DNA of 64,000 nucleotides from UBA1765 sp045629945 (GTDB taxonomy: Bacteria; Fibrobacterota; Fibrobacteria; Fibrobacterales; Fibrobacteraceae). Location: the NCBI GenBank assembly GCA_045629945.1, contig JAZQSE010000011.1:7503-71502 (forward strand), written 5' to 3'. A model generated the notes under the pieces. It made no database searches. It worked only from the letters and a program-made list of their open reading frames with translations, and was not told the DNA's origin. How positions within the stretch are numbered: the stretch's first letter is position 1; each line of letters opens with the position of its first letter. A program made the position numbers and the translations under genes. Positions 1 to 9,104 of the stretch are shown in pieces.

Positions 1-785
1 TCCAATGCTTTGAACTTAGCAAGTTCAGCATCTACACTATCAGCAGCAAGGAATTCATTTACAGGCATTGAGACATTTACATGTTCCAATTTTATTGAAC
101 CAAATGCTGTAATGTCTGTTGCTGGAGCATTTTCTGGAATTGGTGGTGTGCGGTAATCAACACTTACTGATTTTAAACGTTCAAGGAAGGAACGTTGTAC
201 AAGTGGAGCATCAGCCACGCCACGAACATAATAGAAATTAGGAGCTTCAAACACTAAATTTGAAAAACCAATATTATCAGGTGTTGCCGTTTGAATAAAG
301 GAAATGAACTGACCAAGAGAAGCTTTCTGGTATTGAATTTTTTCTAATGGTAAGTAATCCTTATAAGCAGAGCGTTTTCCTTTTTCAAATATGGTCGGCT
401 GTACTTCTGCAACAAAAGAAGATACAGAAGGTTTTACATTTGCTTGTGTTCTTTCAGCACCAGATGCACGTTGTTCAGCCATTGAACCAGCACCACCAGT
501 CTTAGTCACTGCAGCCATATCAACAACTAATGTATCGGCTGAATGTTCTATTCCTAAAACATCTAAGACAATAGTAGGGATAAAGCCTTCTAATGCTTTT
601 GGTACTCCAAAAACCACCATGCTTGAAAGGCCCACAACAATCACTGTTGCAGCAGCAACAACAATAGTCAATAAGTTTTTCTTTTTGCCACCTTCCTGAG
701 TCTTCTGGGAAGCAACATTTATCGGCTGCACTACAGCAGAGGAATCTAAGCCATCGGCGGCTTCTATCAAATTCAGGCGAATCAT
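1..785 (-). CDS. PilN-like pilus/secretion membrane protein (partial, 3' end outside window)
   Basis: Reading the minus strand from an ATG at 785 gives an open frame that runs off the window start (about 261 codons visible). The start overlaps the stop of the upstream PilM-like gene as ATGA, which fixes the start. The protein has a short cytoplasmic N-terminus beginning MIRLNLIEAADG, one transmembrane helix at about residues 37-60 after a KKK cluster, and then a long region expected to be periplasmic. An N-terminal MIxxNLI segment, one TM helix and a position directly after a PilM-like gene are typical of PilN/GspL-type inner-membrane proteins that link the cytoplasmic actin-like subunit to the pilus or secretin channel. 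The family call rests mostly on topology and context. The C-terminal domain is cut, so a GspL/PilO-type alternative cannot be excluded. Confidence 0.6.
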   Translation of the reverse strand, partial: MIRLNLIEAADGLDSSAVVQPINVASQKTQEGGKKKNLLTIVVAAATVIVVGLSSMVVFGVPKALEGFIPTIVLDVLGIEHSADTLVVDMAAVTKTGGAGSMAEQRASGAERTQANVKPSVSSFVAEVQPTIFEKGKRSAYKDYLPLEKIQYQKASLGQFISFIQTATPDNIGFSNLVFEAPNFYYVRGVADAPLVQRSFLERLKSVSVDYRTPPIPENAPATDITAFGSIKLEHVNVSMPVNEFLAADSVDAELAKFKAL

Positions 786-1696
786 GCTTTAACCTCCGCC
801 GCTTGAACCGCAGCCCCTAGAGCGCCTACACACAAAGGCAACAAAGCTTCTTCAGCTTCGTCTGCAGATACTTTGATTTTTGGGAAAGAAGAAAGAAGTT
901 CTACTTGTGTTTCTGGAAGTTTTGCTTTAAGAATATCCATAAACAACGCATCTGTAGAAATATCGCCACAGACAAATATCGTTTCTGTATTCACGCTATT
1001 TTCTGTCTTTGCGAGTTCTATTTGCTTAACAATACCTTCAGAAAGAATCTTGTAGGCATCTTCTTGTTCACGACCTACAAGTTCAAGTGTAGAGACTCCA
1101 CGTAAAACACGCAAGTGATTTTTAGACAACCACATCAAAGAAACACCAGCAATATCTGCTTTTAAAATGCAACGCAACTTTGTTGGCTGATCATCACCTA
1201 CTTCAATAAGGTTCAGTAAAGCTGTCGCGTCTACATTCATAATTTGCGGTGAAAGCTTCTTATTGCGGAAACCTTTACGCACACCATTCACCCATTCTTC
1301 GCGAAGAGCAATAAACAAAACAGTCCAACCGCTTTCCTTAGAACCACCAATTATCTGATAATCCATGTAATATTGCTTTGGAGAATCATTGATAATTGTT
1401 GAAAGGTACCAATTAAGGTATTCAGCAATATCTTCCACTTCAGCAGGGACAAAAATTTGTCGCACTATTGACCTGAAAGAAGAAACCGTAAGAGAAACAG
1501 AAGCCCAATCCTCTATAGAATTTTCGGTGAGCCAAACCTGCAATGCGGTTTCAAATGTTGGAATATCGTTCAATGGTGGAACAGGAACGTCTAGCACGCC
1601 CACTCGAACAACCGACTTTTCTTTTGCATCATAGAGCACCACTTTCAAAGAAAGTTCACCGGCGTCTAAACCAAGATGTAAATGCGTATCACTCAT
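782..1696 (-). CDS. PilM/GspL-like actin-fold pilus assembly protein
   Basis: This 304-residue soluble protein opens with an actin/ASKHA-type phosphate-1 motif (HLGLDAGELSLKVVLYD, residues 6-22), as in PilM and the cytoplasmic half of GspL. A second glycine-containing segment near residue 240 (IFVCGDIS) fits the adenosine motif of this fold. There is no signal peptide or membrane helix, so it should sit on the cytoplasmic face of the inner membrane and bind the N-terminus of the PilN-like protein encoded next, with which it overlaps by 4 nt. The pair probably forms the inner-membrane platform of a type IV pilus or type II secretion machine together with the PilB/GspE ATPase at 5847-7754. Sequence identity to classical PilM looks low. 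A divergent competence-type system is possible because a ComEA-like gene lies 35 nt upstream. Confidence 0.6.
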   Translation of the reverse strand: MSDTHLHLGLDAGELSLKVVLYDAKEKSVVRVGVLDVPVPPLNDIPTFETALQVWLTENSIEDWASVSLTVSSFRSIVRQIFVPAEVEDIAEYLNWYLSTIINDSPKQYYMDYQIIGGSKESGWTVLFIALREEWVNGVRKGFRNKKLSPQIMNVDATALLNLIEVGDDQPTKLRCILKADIAGVSLMWLSKNHLRVLRGVSTLELVGREQEDAYKILSEGIVKQIELAKTENSVNTETIFVCGDISTDALFMDILKAKLPETQVELLSSFPKIKVSADEAEEALLPLCVGALGAAVQAAEVKA

Positions 1697-1731
1697 AATA
1701 TCAACGACTTAAGATGTTATTCCTCTTAAAA

Positions 1732-2178
1732 CTAATCAAATTTTATGCTTTTCAAAATGATTTTTGATTTTTTCTTGCCAATTCCTGATATTTTTAGCAA
1801 ATCTGCCTCTTTTTTTAGCGGTCCATGCGTTTTTCTGTAAGTAATTATCTTTTCTGCCATTTTCGGACCAACCCCAGGAATTGCGCATAAAACCTCCGAA
1901 GAAGCTGTATTTATGGCTATCGGAAACAAAATTTCAGTTTTTTTCTTTGTTTTTTGCTTTGTTTTTCGCTCTATTTTTTCGTTTTCAGTGATAATTTCTG
2001 CTTTTTCTATGAATTTTTCGGATTTCTTCTGCAAAAATATTTCTTGTTCCGGAGATTCTCTGAATTCCACAGGAACACTTCCTATTTCAGGCAAATCCCA
2101 TGGACTAAAACGCACCAAAGAACCAACACAAAACAATGACAGTACTAGCATCAACACTCTTTTTTCTGCTGTATTCAT
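1732..2178 (-). CDS. ComEA-like helix-hairpin-helix DNA-binding protein
   Basis: The 148-residue protein has an N-terminal hydrophobic anchor or signal (residues 8-20), a lysine/glutamate-rich linker (about 55-80) and a C-terminal (HhH)2 module. The module begins INTASSEVLCAIPGVGPKMA (about residues 88-107), followed by YRKTHGPLKKEADLL and a second hairpin KISGIGKKKSKII. This layout is that of ComEA, the periplasmic DNA receptor used with type IV pili for DNA uptake, although the same fold occurs in other small secreted HhH proteins. It sits 35 nt upstream of the PilM-like gene on the same strand, which supports a link to pili or competence. The comM-like gene at 19993-21522 is also compatible with competence. 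Whether the cell is naturally transformable cannot be judged from this window. Confidence 0.7.
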   Translation of the reverse strand: MNTAEKRVLMLVLSLFCVGSLVRFSPWDLPEIGSVPVEFRESPEQEIFLQKKSEKFIEKAEIITENEKIERKTKQKTKKKTEILFPIAINTASSEVLCAIPGVGPKMAEKIITYRKTHGPLKKEADLLKISGIGKKKSKIILKSIKFD

Positions 2179-2260
2179 TAAAAAATCCCAACAAGATTTC
2201 AGGAATATATCAAAAGAGTTAGTTTAAAGCTAAACCGGCTTAACCAACTGCTAGCCAAAG

Positions 2261-2983
2261 CTAGAACGCATCATATTCGCTAGAAGAGCGAATTAATGTT
2301 TCAACCTTTTCTGCATCTGATAAAACATCAACTGAAAAAGATGGCGTTAATGTTTTTACCATGCGAATAGGTGTTTTTCCAAGAATACGTAACTGTTCTA
2401 ATGATTCAGCTACTTCTCGGGAACTTTGCGGTAAACTACTAAATTCTTCGCGACATTTCAAAGAGTAAGCGTAAATACCTCTGTGTTCTTGCCATTTCGA
2501 AACTTCTAATGCAGAAATATTTCGCCGAAAATCAAGAGCAAAACCTTCTTCAGAAACCAAGACTTTAACAACTGTTTCTAACGAAGCATCTTCTGAATTC
2601 AAAGGAGAACAAGCACTGACCCAAGCTTCTGGGTATTGTGCCAATGTTTTAGAAACATTACGGAGTAAATCTAAATCGACAACAGGCTCATCACCTTGTA
2701 AATTCACCACTAAATCCAAGCCCAATTGTTTGGCTGCAAAAGCAACCCTATCTGACCCCGTTGCGGCTGGCCCTGTTTTAAAAGCTTCATAGCCAGCTTG
2801 TTTTACTAAATCTGCAATAGAATCGTCGTCTGTAGCACAAACAATAGAAGCAAAGCAATCTGCCTTTTTAGCTCTGTCCATTGTTCTAAGAATCATTTCT
2901 CGCCCGCAAAGCTTGAATAAAGGTTTTCCAGGAAAGCGTGAAGACCCTATCCGCGCAGGGATAACACAATGAACAGCTTGCAC
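2261..2983 (-). CDS. kdsB: 3-deoxy-manno-octulosonate cytidylyltransferase (CMP-Kdo synthetase)
   Basis: KdsB transfers CMP from CTP to Kdo, activating it for attachment to lipid A in the cytoplasm. The 240 residues match the usual family length (about 245-250). The nucleotide-binding signature IPARIGSSRFPGKPL is at residues 8-22, followed by a CATDDD segment (about 49-54), the VNLQGDEP motif (about 93-100) and the HRGIYAYS segment (about 168-175), all hallmarks of KdsB. It lies 3 nt downstream of gatC, so the two are likely co-transcribed. Its presence shows the organism makes Kdo-containing lipopolysaccharide. Confidence 0.95.
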   Translation of the reverse strand: MQAVHCVIPARIGSSRFPGKPLFKLCGREMILRTMDRAKKADCFASIVCATDDDSIADLVKQAGYEAFKTGPAATGSDRVAFAAKQLGLDLVVNLQGDEPVVDLDLLRNVSKTLAQYPEAWVSACSPLNSEDASLETVVKVLVSEEGFALDFRRNISALEVSKWQEHRGIYAYSLKCREEFSSLPQSSREVAESLEQLRILGKTPIRMVKTLTPSFSVDVLSDAEKVETLIRSSSEYDAF

Positions 2984-2986
2984 TAC

Positions 2987-3274
2987 TTAACCACCAATAA
3001 CTTTTGGAATTACAAAATGGTCTGATTCCATTTCTGGCGCATTGCGGAAAGCGTCTTGTGAAGAAAGGCCTTCCAATGGAACATCATCACGAAGTTCCAT
3101 AGCACCATCTTCTACTCCAGTCATTGGTTCGACTTGAGAAAGGTCTAATGAACGAAGGGATTCCATGTGTGAAAGCATTCCATCTAAATGCTTGGCTAAG
3201 CCAGGAATATCTTCTTCAGTAACGCTTAAGCGAGAAAGCTTAGCTAATTTTAATACATCTTCGCGTTCTAACAT
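2987..3274 (-). CDS. gatC: Asp/Glu-tRNA amidotransferase subunit C
   Basis: GatC is the small scaffold subunit of the GatCAB complex that converts Glu-tRNA(Gln) or Asp-tRNA(Asn) to the amidated forms in the cytoplasm. The 95-residue product starts MLEREDVLKLAKLSRLSVTE and contains the family core around EEDIPGLAKHLDGMLSHMESL, the VEPMTGV segment, the LRDDVP turn and the C-terminal FVIPKVI. I chose the ATG at 3274, which has a GAGG ribosome binding site 6 nt upstream. A frame extending to 3286 would need a TTG start overlapping that site. The gatA and gatB genes are not in the window. It is followed closely by kdsB. Confidence 0.93.
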   Translation of the reverse strand: MLEREDVLKLAKLSRLSVTEEDIPGLAKHLDGMLSHMESLRSLDLSQVEPMTGVEDGAMELRDDVPLEGLSSQDAFRNAPEMESDHFVIPKVIGG

Positions 3275-3326
3275 AAAATACCTCAAAAAGAAAGATAAAA
3301 AAATAAACCTACTTATACAAGAAAGG

Positions 3327-5735
3327 CTAGCCGATTATCTCAAGACTTGCAAATTTCAGAACAAGTGTTCTGACAGTTCCATCGGCAAAACGGACTTCTG
3401 CCCTTGTATTTTCTCCACTTCCATAAACTTTAAGCAAAACACCCTTACCAAAACGAACATGTCTAACATGAACTCCCGGACGTAAAGGATTTTCAGAATA
3501 TTCATCATAAACGATTTTCGGGCCAGAACTTGTTTTGGCTTGCGTTGTGCCTAATTTAAAACTTGTTTTCTTTAAAATGGGAGAAACAGGGCGCTTTGCT
3601 GGTTTGTCATAAGTAAAAGAACGACGGATTGTTCCAGTTGATGTAAAAGATTTACCATAACTCATGCCACTTTCATCAAAAAGCCGGACACTTTGTATGC
3701 TAGAAAAACGTTCTTGTAATTCAACGACATCTATGTCAATTTCTGACAAAAATTTTGATGGCGAAAATTGTTGGATACTCCCCATCATAAAACGTTGCTT
3801 GGTATGATACAAATAAAGCTTTTTCATTGCTCGCGTACAGCCCACATAAAAAAGCCTACGCTCTTCTTCTGTGTGTTCTTTTTGTTCTGATGGTGACATT
3901 AACAAAGAAGAACGGGTTAAAGGGAATACTCCTTCATCACAACCTGCAATATGAACGTTTTTAAATTCAAGACCTTTTGCCATGTGAATAGTCATAAGGG
4001 TTACACGCGTTTTGCTTTCTTCTTTTTTATCAGCATCTGTTAAAAGAGAAATATCCTGTAAAAAAGAATCCATGGTAGCCGAAGGATTTTCTTCATCAAA
4101 TTCCCGGATAGCATTGATTAATTCATCAATATTTGCTTTACGTTCATCGGCACTACTTTCATCATCTTTTTCAAGGAAATCCTTGTAATGGATATAGCTG
4201 ATAACATGTTCTACTAAAATCGGCAAAGGTATTTCGCCCGATTCCAATTCTTGACGCAATTTTAAAATCAAATTATAAAATGCTTCAACACTTGCTAAAC
4301 TACGACCTAAAGCAGAACGTTGTGTTTCTATCACATCCCAGGCCGATAAATCATTTATCTTGCCACATTCCTGGATTTTTTCAACTGTTGTTTTCCCTAT
4401 TTGTCTTGGCGGTTGGTTTATCACACGGAAAAAAGCAGCATCATCTTTTGGATTGACTATCAGACGCAAATAAGCCAAAATATCTTTTACTTCTTTTCTA
4501 TCCCAGAAACGCGTTCCACCAAAAATCACATTTGGAATTCTTTTATCATTCAAAGCTTTTTCTAAAACACGTGACTGGGCATTTGTTCTATAAAAAATTG
4601 CCGTTTCAGCGTATTCTTCTAAACCAGCTTTAAAAATTCTTTTCGCTATTTCTTCTGCTTCTGCTCTGTCATCGTCTAAATAGGTAATGCGTATCGGATC
4701 CCCAGGTTCTTCATTAGAAAAAACTTCTTTCTGCATTTCTTTAGGGCGTTCATTATGGCTTATAACAGCCCCCGCACCTTTTACGATATTAGAAGTTGAG
4801 CGGTAATTTTGTTCTAATTTGACAATTTGAACTGGTGTAAAATCTTTATGAAAATTTCGGATAATTTCAATATTTGCTCCGCGCCAGCCATAAATACTTT
4901 GGTCATCATCGCCAACAACCGTAATATTTCTATTTGAGCCCATAAGTAACTTTAAAAGTTCATACTGGACATCGTTTGTGTCTTGGTATTCATCGACAAA
5001 AACATATTCAAACCGATTCGCAAACTGAGCCGCAATCATGGGCAATTTCTGAAGCAAATCAACAGTCTTTAAAAGCAAATCATCAAAATCCATTGCATTG
5101 GCGTCCATCAACTTATTTTGATAAGCCTCATAATACAATGCATAACGTTCTTCGTCTTTAAAATTAGCCAATGATTTTACTTGTTCCGGTGTTTGTAAAA
5201 CAAGCCTTGTCGTGCCATCTGAAAGTTGTCTTTTATAAACTGAATTTTTATACTTAGAAATAATACCACGAACTTTTTTTATTTCAGACGCTTCAAAAGA
5301 TTCTCCTAAATCATCTTTTAAAATTTCTTTAATCACACGTTTCTGGTCATCGTCATCATAAATAACAAAATGATTATTTAACTTCCAGCCAAGAGCAGAA
5401 ACAATCTGTGATTTCGAAAGGCATAAACGCAATATTTTCACACAAACAGAATGAAAGGTTCCCATCCATTCTAATTGCACTTTGGCATCTAGAATTTTTT
5501 GAATACGTTCTTTCATTTCTCTAGCTGCTTTATTAGTGAATGTCACCGCTAAAATGCGTCGCGGGTCTATTCCACAACCAGAAACCAAATGAGCTATTTT
5601 ATAAGTAATTGTTCTTGTTTTTCCAGAGCCTGCACCTGCAAGAATCAGCATTGCTCCCTCTGTGTTTTTGGCCGCTTCTGCTTGTTTTGAATTTAATTCT
5701 CTTTCTAAAATTTCATTATCTACAATGTTTGCCAT
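3327..5735 (-). CDS. ATP-dependent DNA helicase UvrD/PcrA type
   Basis: This is an 802-residue superfamily 1A 3'-5' helicase of nucleotide excision and mismatch repair type. Visible motifs in order are Walker A AGAGSGKT (33-40), motif Ia TFTNKAAREMKER (64-76), DEAQ-box VDEYQDTN (247-254), motif III GDDDQSIYGWRGA (275-287), motif IV QNYRS (309-313) and the motif V/VI segments MTIHMAKGLEF and YVGCTRAM. The C-terminal tail has a Tudor-like segment (VRHVRFGKGVL) typical of PcrA/UvrD, which contacts RNA polymerase in studied homologues. There is no nuclease domain, which separates it from RecB and from the NERD-helicase also in this window. It lies about 50 nt upstream of gatC and is separated from pilB by hairpins at 5785-5836. 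Confidence 0.95.
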   Translation of the reverse strand: MANIVDNEILERELNSKQAEAAKNTEGAMLILAGAGSGKTRTITYKIAHLVSGCGIDPRRILAVTFTNKAAREMKERIQKILDAKVQLEWMGTFHSVCVKILRLCLSKSQIVSALGWKLNNHFVIYDDDDQKRVIKEILKDDLGESFEASEIKKVRGIISKYKNSVYKRQLSDGTTRLVLQTPEQVKSLANFKDEERYALYYEAYQNKLMDANAMDFDDLLLKTVDLLQKLPMIAAQFANRFEYVFVDEYQDTNDVQYELLKLLMGSNRNITVVGDDDQSIYGWRGANIEIIRNFHKDFTPVQIVKLEQNYRSTSNIVKGAGAVISHNERPKEMQKEVFSNEEPGDPIRITYLDDDRAEAEEIAKRIFKAGLEEYAETAIFYRTNAQSRVLEKALNDKRIPNVIFGGTRFWDRKEVKDILAYLRLIVNPKDDAAFFRVINQPPRQIGKTTVEKIQECGKINDLSAWDVIETQRSALGRSLASVEAFYNLILKLRQELESGEIPLPILVEHVISYIHYKDFLEKDDESSADERKANIDELINAIREFDEENPSATMDSFLQDISLLTDADKKEESKTRVTLMTIHMAKGLEFKNVHIAGCDEGVFPLTRSSLLMSPSEQKEHTEEERRLFYVGCTRAMKKLYLYHTKQRFMMGSIQQFSPSKFLSEIDIDVVELQERFSSIQSVRLFDESGMSYGKSFTSTGTIRRSFTYDKPAKRPVSPILKKTSFKLGTTQAKTSSGPKIVYDEYSENPLRPGVHVRHVRFGKGVLLKVYGSGENTRAEVRFADGTVRTLVLKFASLEIIG

Positions 5736-5784
5736 AAGCTCTCAAAAAACCTTTTTTATATATAATTTTAAAGCAAAAAATATG

Positions 5785-5836
5785 CCGACTAAGTCGGACA
5801 TAAGCGTTTCTAGAAAATCAATATTTTCTAGAAACG
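5785..5836 (-). terminator. Two stem-loops downstream of the PilB/GspE gene
   Basis: A perfect 14-bp inverted repeat (arms 5805-5818 and 5823-5836, reading CGTTTCTAGAAAAT on the plus strand) lies about 10 nt past the pilB stop. A smaller stem CCGACT-A-AGTCGG at 5785-5797 follows, and then a T-rich run on the minus strand. Together they probably end the thiL-pilB transcript before uvrD. Confidence 0.6.
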
Positions 5837-5846
5837 TCTCAAAAAA

Positions 5847-7754
5847 TTAATCGTCTCTTGTAGAAGCGCTAAGAGCTTGTTCCAAAGTAGTCAAGCCAGC
5901 AAGAGCTTTTTGAATACCATCCATACGAAGTGTAATCAAACCACATTCCTTGATAGCAGTGCGTTTGATTTCATCACCAGATGCACGTTTCAGAATCAAG
6001 TTACGAACACCTTCGTTTGGCACAAGGAATTCATAAATACCGCAACGGCCTTTATAACCAGATCCATCGCACTTAGAACACCCCTTACCATGATAGAATT
6101 GCATATCTGGAGTAAGGTTCAAATCTGCACGTAATTCTTCTGAAATTTCAACAGGTTCTTTACAGTGCTTACAAATGCGACGAACAAGGCGCTGTGCAAG
6201 AACTCCTTTAATAGCAGTAGAAACAAGGAACGGTTCAAGTCCCATTTCAAGCAAACGTGGGAAAGAACCAGCAGCATCATTCGTATGGAGCGTACTGAAA
6301 ACCAAGTGACCTGTCAAAGCAGCTTCAATAGCCATTGAAGAGGTTTCAGTATCACGCATTTCACCAATCATGATAACATCAGGGTCCTGACGAAGCAAAG
6401 CACGAATACCAGCCGCAAAAGTAAAGCCAGCCGCGTTATTGATTTGCCCTTGGTTCACGCCGTCAATATTCAATTCCACAGGGTCTTCCATAGTAGAAAT
6501 ATTTGTTGTGGAATCAATAATTTCACGAATAGATGCATAAAGCGTTGTAGACTTACCAGAACCCGTAGGACCAGTTACCAGAATAATCCCGTTTGGCAAG
6601 TTAATAGCTTCTAAGAATTGCTTTAATACACGAGGGTCAAAACCCATTTCACGTAGCGGGAACTGACCCGAATTCGGGTCCAAAATACGCATAACGATTT
6701 TTTCACAAACGCCACGTTTACGCAAAGAAACTGGGAATGAGCTCACACGAAGGTCTACTTCGGAGCCTTTATAACGCACCGTAAAACGACCATCGAGAGG
6801 TTTACGTTTTTCTGCGATATCCATTTTGGAAAGCAATTTGATACGAGAAAGAATCTGCGGCATCAAACGAGCTGGGATAGGTGGTTGCAGTTGCAAATCA
6901 CCATCAATACGATAGCGCAATTTAAGATGTGTTTCTTGAGGTTCCAAGTGAATATCAGATGCACCTCGAGCAATCGCTTCATGGATAAGCGTGGTTACGA
7001 TTTTTACAACCTGCTGACCTTCTTCGTCAGTGAGTTCTGGTTCGTTTACAGAAGCATCAGCACCGCGTTCTACCGTTTCTAGTTCATCGTCACCATCGCG
7101 GATAAGATCTGCCAATGATTCTTGTTCACCAGACGTTGCATACATTTTGTCAACTGCTGCCTGGATTTCTTTTTTAGAAGCCATGACAATGTCAACATCC
7201 ATCCGAGACTTGAACTTAACAATATCTACCACGCGGATATTTGTTGGATCAGCCATCGCAATGGTTAAAGTTTTATTTGCAACGAACAATGGGACCACAT
7301 CGTAACGCCTACAAATTTCATCTGACAAATGCGTACTTGCATCTTCATCAAAAGTAAAGGATTCTAGCTTAATAAAAGGAACATCTAATTGAGCTGAAAG
7401 AATTTCAATCAATCTTTCTTCAGGCAAAAAACCTAGCATCACAAGAGTTCTACCAAGACGCTGGCCAGTCTTTTTTTGTTCTTCTAAGGCTTTTTCTAAT
7501 TGAGCTTCTGTGATATAACCTTGTTGCAAAAGCATTTCACCCAAACGCATTTTCATAGTGGACTGCATCTGGGTACCAAGAATCTGGGTCAAAGCATCTT
7601 CACTAACCATTCCTAGACGTACAAGAATTTTACTTAACATAATTCCTGTTCGCTGGTGTTCGTTCATGGCATGTTCAAGCTGGTCTTCATCAATCAAGCC
7701 AAGACGTAATAGTAAGGCCCCCAGATTAGTCTTTGTATTCTTGTTTAACATCAT
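5847..7754 (-). CDS. Type IV pilus extension / type II secretion ATPase (PilB/GspE family)
   Basis: This 635-residue hexameric AAA-like ATPase powers pilin polymerisation or pseudopilus assembly at the inner membrane. The C-terminal motor has Walker A GPTGSGKST (395-403), the Asp box around MEDPVE (422-427), Walker B DPDVIMIGEMRD (457-468), the His box HTNDA and a zinc-binding tetracysteine region (CKHC at 528-531, CSKCDGSGYKGRC at 559-571). The N-terminus carries two similar MshEN-type modules in tandem (about 9-65 and 70-125), each with the LGxxLLxxGxIxxxQL pattern known in c-di-GMP-binding GspE/PilB N-domains. It overlaps thiL by ATGA. PilB and GspE cannot be firmly separated, but the nearby pilM/pilN-like genes favour a pilus. 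Confidence 0.93.
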   Translation of the reverse strand: MMLNKNTKTNLGALLLRLGLIDEDQLEHAMNEHQRTGIMLSKILVRLGMVSEDALTQILGTQMQSTMKMRLGEMLLQQGYITEAQLEKALEEQKKTGQRLGRTLVMLGFLPEERLIEILSAQLDVPFIKLESFTFDEDASTHLSDEICRRYDVVPLFVANKTLTIAMADPTNIRVVDIVKFKSRMDVDIVMASKKEIQAAVDKMYATSGEQESLADLIRDGDDELETVERGADASVNEPELTDEEGQQVVKIVTTLIHEAIARGASDIHLEPQETHLKLRYRIDGDLQLQPPIPARLMPQILSRIKLLSKMDIAEKRKPLDGRFTVRYKGSEVDLRVSSFPVSLRKRGVCEKIVMRILDPNSGQFPLREMGFDPRVLKQFLEAINLPNGIILVTGPTGSGKSTTLYASIREIIDSTTNISTMEDPVELNIDGVNQGQINNAAGFTFAAGIRALLRQDPDVIMIGEMRDTETSSMAIEAALTGHLVFSTLHTNDAAGSFPRLLEMGLEPFLVSTAIKGVLAQRLVRRICKHCKEPVEISEELRADLNLTPDMQFYHGKGCSKCDGSGYKGRCGIYEFLVPNEGVRNLILKRASGDEIKRTAIKECGLITLRMDGIQKALAGLTTLEQALSASTRDD

Positions 7755-8737
7755 AGGTGTGTAAAAGCTCCTGCCTCTAAAATCCGATTTCCTTTTTCGT
7801 TTTGAATCAGGACTGCATTCCCTTCAATGACAGAACCAATACAAGTTACCGAAAAAGATCCGTTCTTATTAAATATAACTTCATCAAGTGAAGAAGTAAA
7901 AAGCAATTGGTATTCTTCTCCGCCATTTAAGGCAAAATTTAACGGATTTAAACCAAAAAAGGCTGACATTTCTAAAACTTCTGGATCAATGGGAAGTTTG
8001 TTTTCAAAAATTTGCATTCCAACCTGAGAAGATTTGGCTAAATGAGTGAGTTCAGAACTTAATCCATCACTAATATCTATACAAGCACCACGGACTCCAA
8101 CCCGCACCAAATCAGCACCCGCATTTTCAATAATCCCGGGAGAAAGGTGGTAATCTACAAGTCGTTTAAATCTCGCTTTTTCTTCAGGACAATTTTCTAA
8201 TACCCAAAGGCCAGCGGCTGATTTTCCAAGTGAACCTACTACAAAAATATTTTCACCAACAGAAGCCCCATTACGGCGTAAAACATGTTCTTGAGGAGTT
8301 CCAAGTAATGTTAAAGAAAATACTCCTGTTGAGCCAACAACTGTATCACCACCAATTAAAGCAATTCCTCGTTTTGCCAATCCTTTTTTAAAAGCTTCTG
8401 CCACACGATTTTTTTCGCTTTCAGTCCAGTTTTTATTTAAACAAAGGCCTAGCAGAGCAATTTGGGGCTTGCCCCCCATCGCAGAAATATCAGACACATT
8501 GGAGACAATATTTTTTTCAACGGCTTCTTCTGGCGAAGACCAATCTAAACGGAAATGCGTCCCTTCTACAGAAAGGTCTTTGGTTACAAGCCAACCATCA
8601 AATTGTGCGGCATCATCGCCTGCATGTAACCAGGTGCGTTTTGATGGAATGTCACAAGGTAATTCTATTGAATTTTCCAACAATCCAGAGACAAAACGGA
8701 ATTCACCTAAATCAGGAAAAGAAGTAAAAGATTTCAC
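7751..8737 (-). CDS. thiL: Thiamine-monophosphate kinase
   Basis: ThiL phosphorylates thiamine monophosphate to the active cofactor thiamine diphosphate using ATP. The 328 residues match the family. Recognisable features are the N-terminal GDDAAQF segment that binds magnesium and nucleotide (about 41-47), the KDLSVEGTHFRLDW segment (about 53-66), NVSDISAMGG (about 78-87), GGDTVVG (about 128-134) and CIDISDGLSSEL (about 213-224). It is translationally coupled to pilB through a 4-nt overlap, an arrangement with no obvious functional logic. The repeat block at 8785-9270 lies directly upstream, so its promoter is either within about 50 nt of the start or within or beyond those repeats. Confidence 0.93.
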   Translation of the reverse strand: MKSFTSFPDLGEFRFVSGLLENSIELPCDIPSKRTWLHAGDDAAQFDGWLVTKDLSVEGTHFRLDWSSPEEAVEKNIVSNVSDISAMGGKPQIALLGLCLNKNWTESEKNRVAEAFKKGLAKRGIALIGGDTVVGSTGVFSLTLLGTPQEHVLRRNGASVGENIFVVGSLGKSAAGLWVLENCPEEKARFKRLVDYHLSPGIIENAGADLVRVGVRGACIDISDGLSSELTHLAKSSQVGMQIFENKLPIDPEVLEMSAFFGLNPLNFALNGGEEYQLLFTSSLDEVIFNKNGSFSVTCIGSVIEGNAVLIQNEKGNRILEAGAFTHL

Positions 8738-8962
8738 ATAAGAAATTTATAAAATTTTAAAAAGAAATTTCACCATAAAACTTGACGGAAGTTTGTCATT
8801 GCTATGGAACTTGCGCACGATTCTTACCCGAGAACCTTATCACTCGCGAGACGTGTAGAATACACGGCGTGGCAATCTCATCGCCAACAGATCGCCACAC
8901 TGCGTTCGCGATGACAATTTATACTACGTTCGCCATGACAACCCTACACTTGCCCGCGATTT

Positions 8963-9104
8963 TTGTCATTGCGAACCCCAAACAAGATTTTTTTGCGAAG
9001 CCTAAATGTGAGCCTGCCACGAGCCACACTTGTGGCGTGGTGGAAGCAATCTCCTCACAAGCAGCACTTGTTTTTGGATTACTTCGCTACGCTCGTAATG
9101 ACAA
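8963..9104. repeat. MITE-like unit of the TTGTCATT family (locus A copy)
   Basis: A 142-bp unit begins TTGTCATTGCGAACCCC and ends TCGTAATGACAA. It is longer than the other copies because of an extra 50-60 bp that contains its own inverted pair, CCACGAGCCACA against TGTGGCGTGG. Confidence 0.65.
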
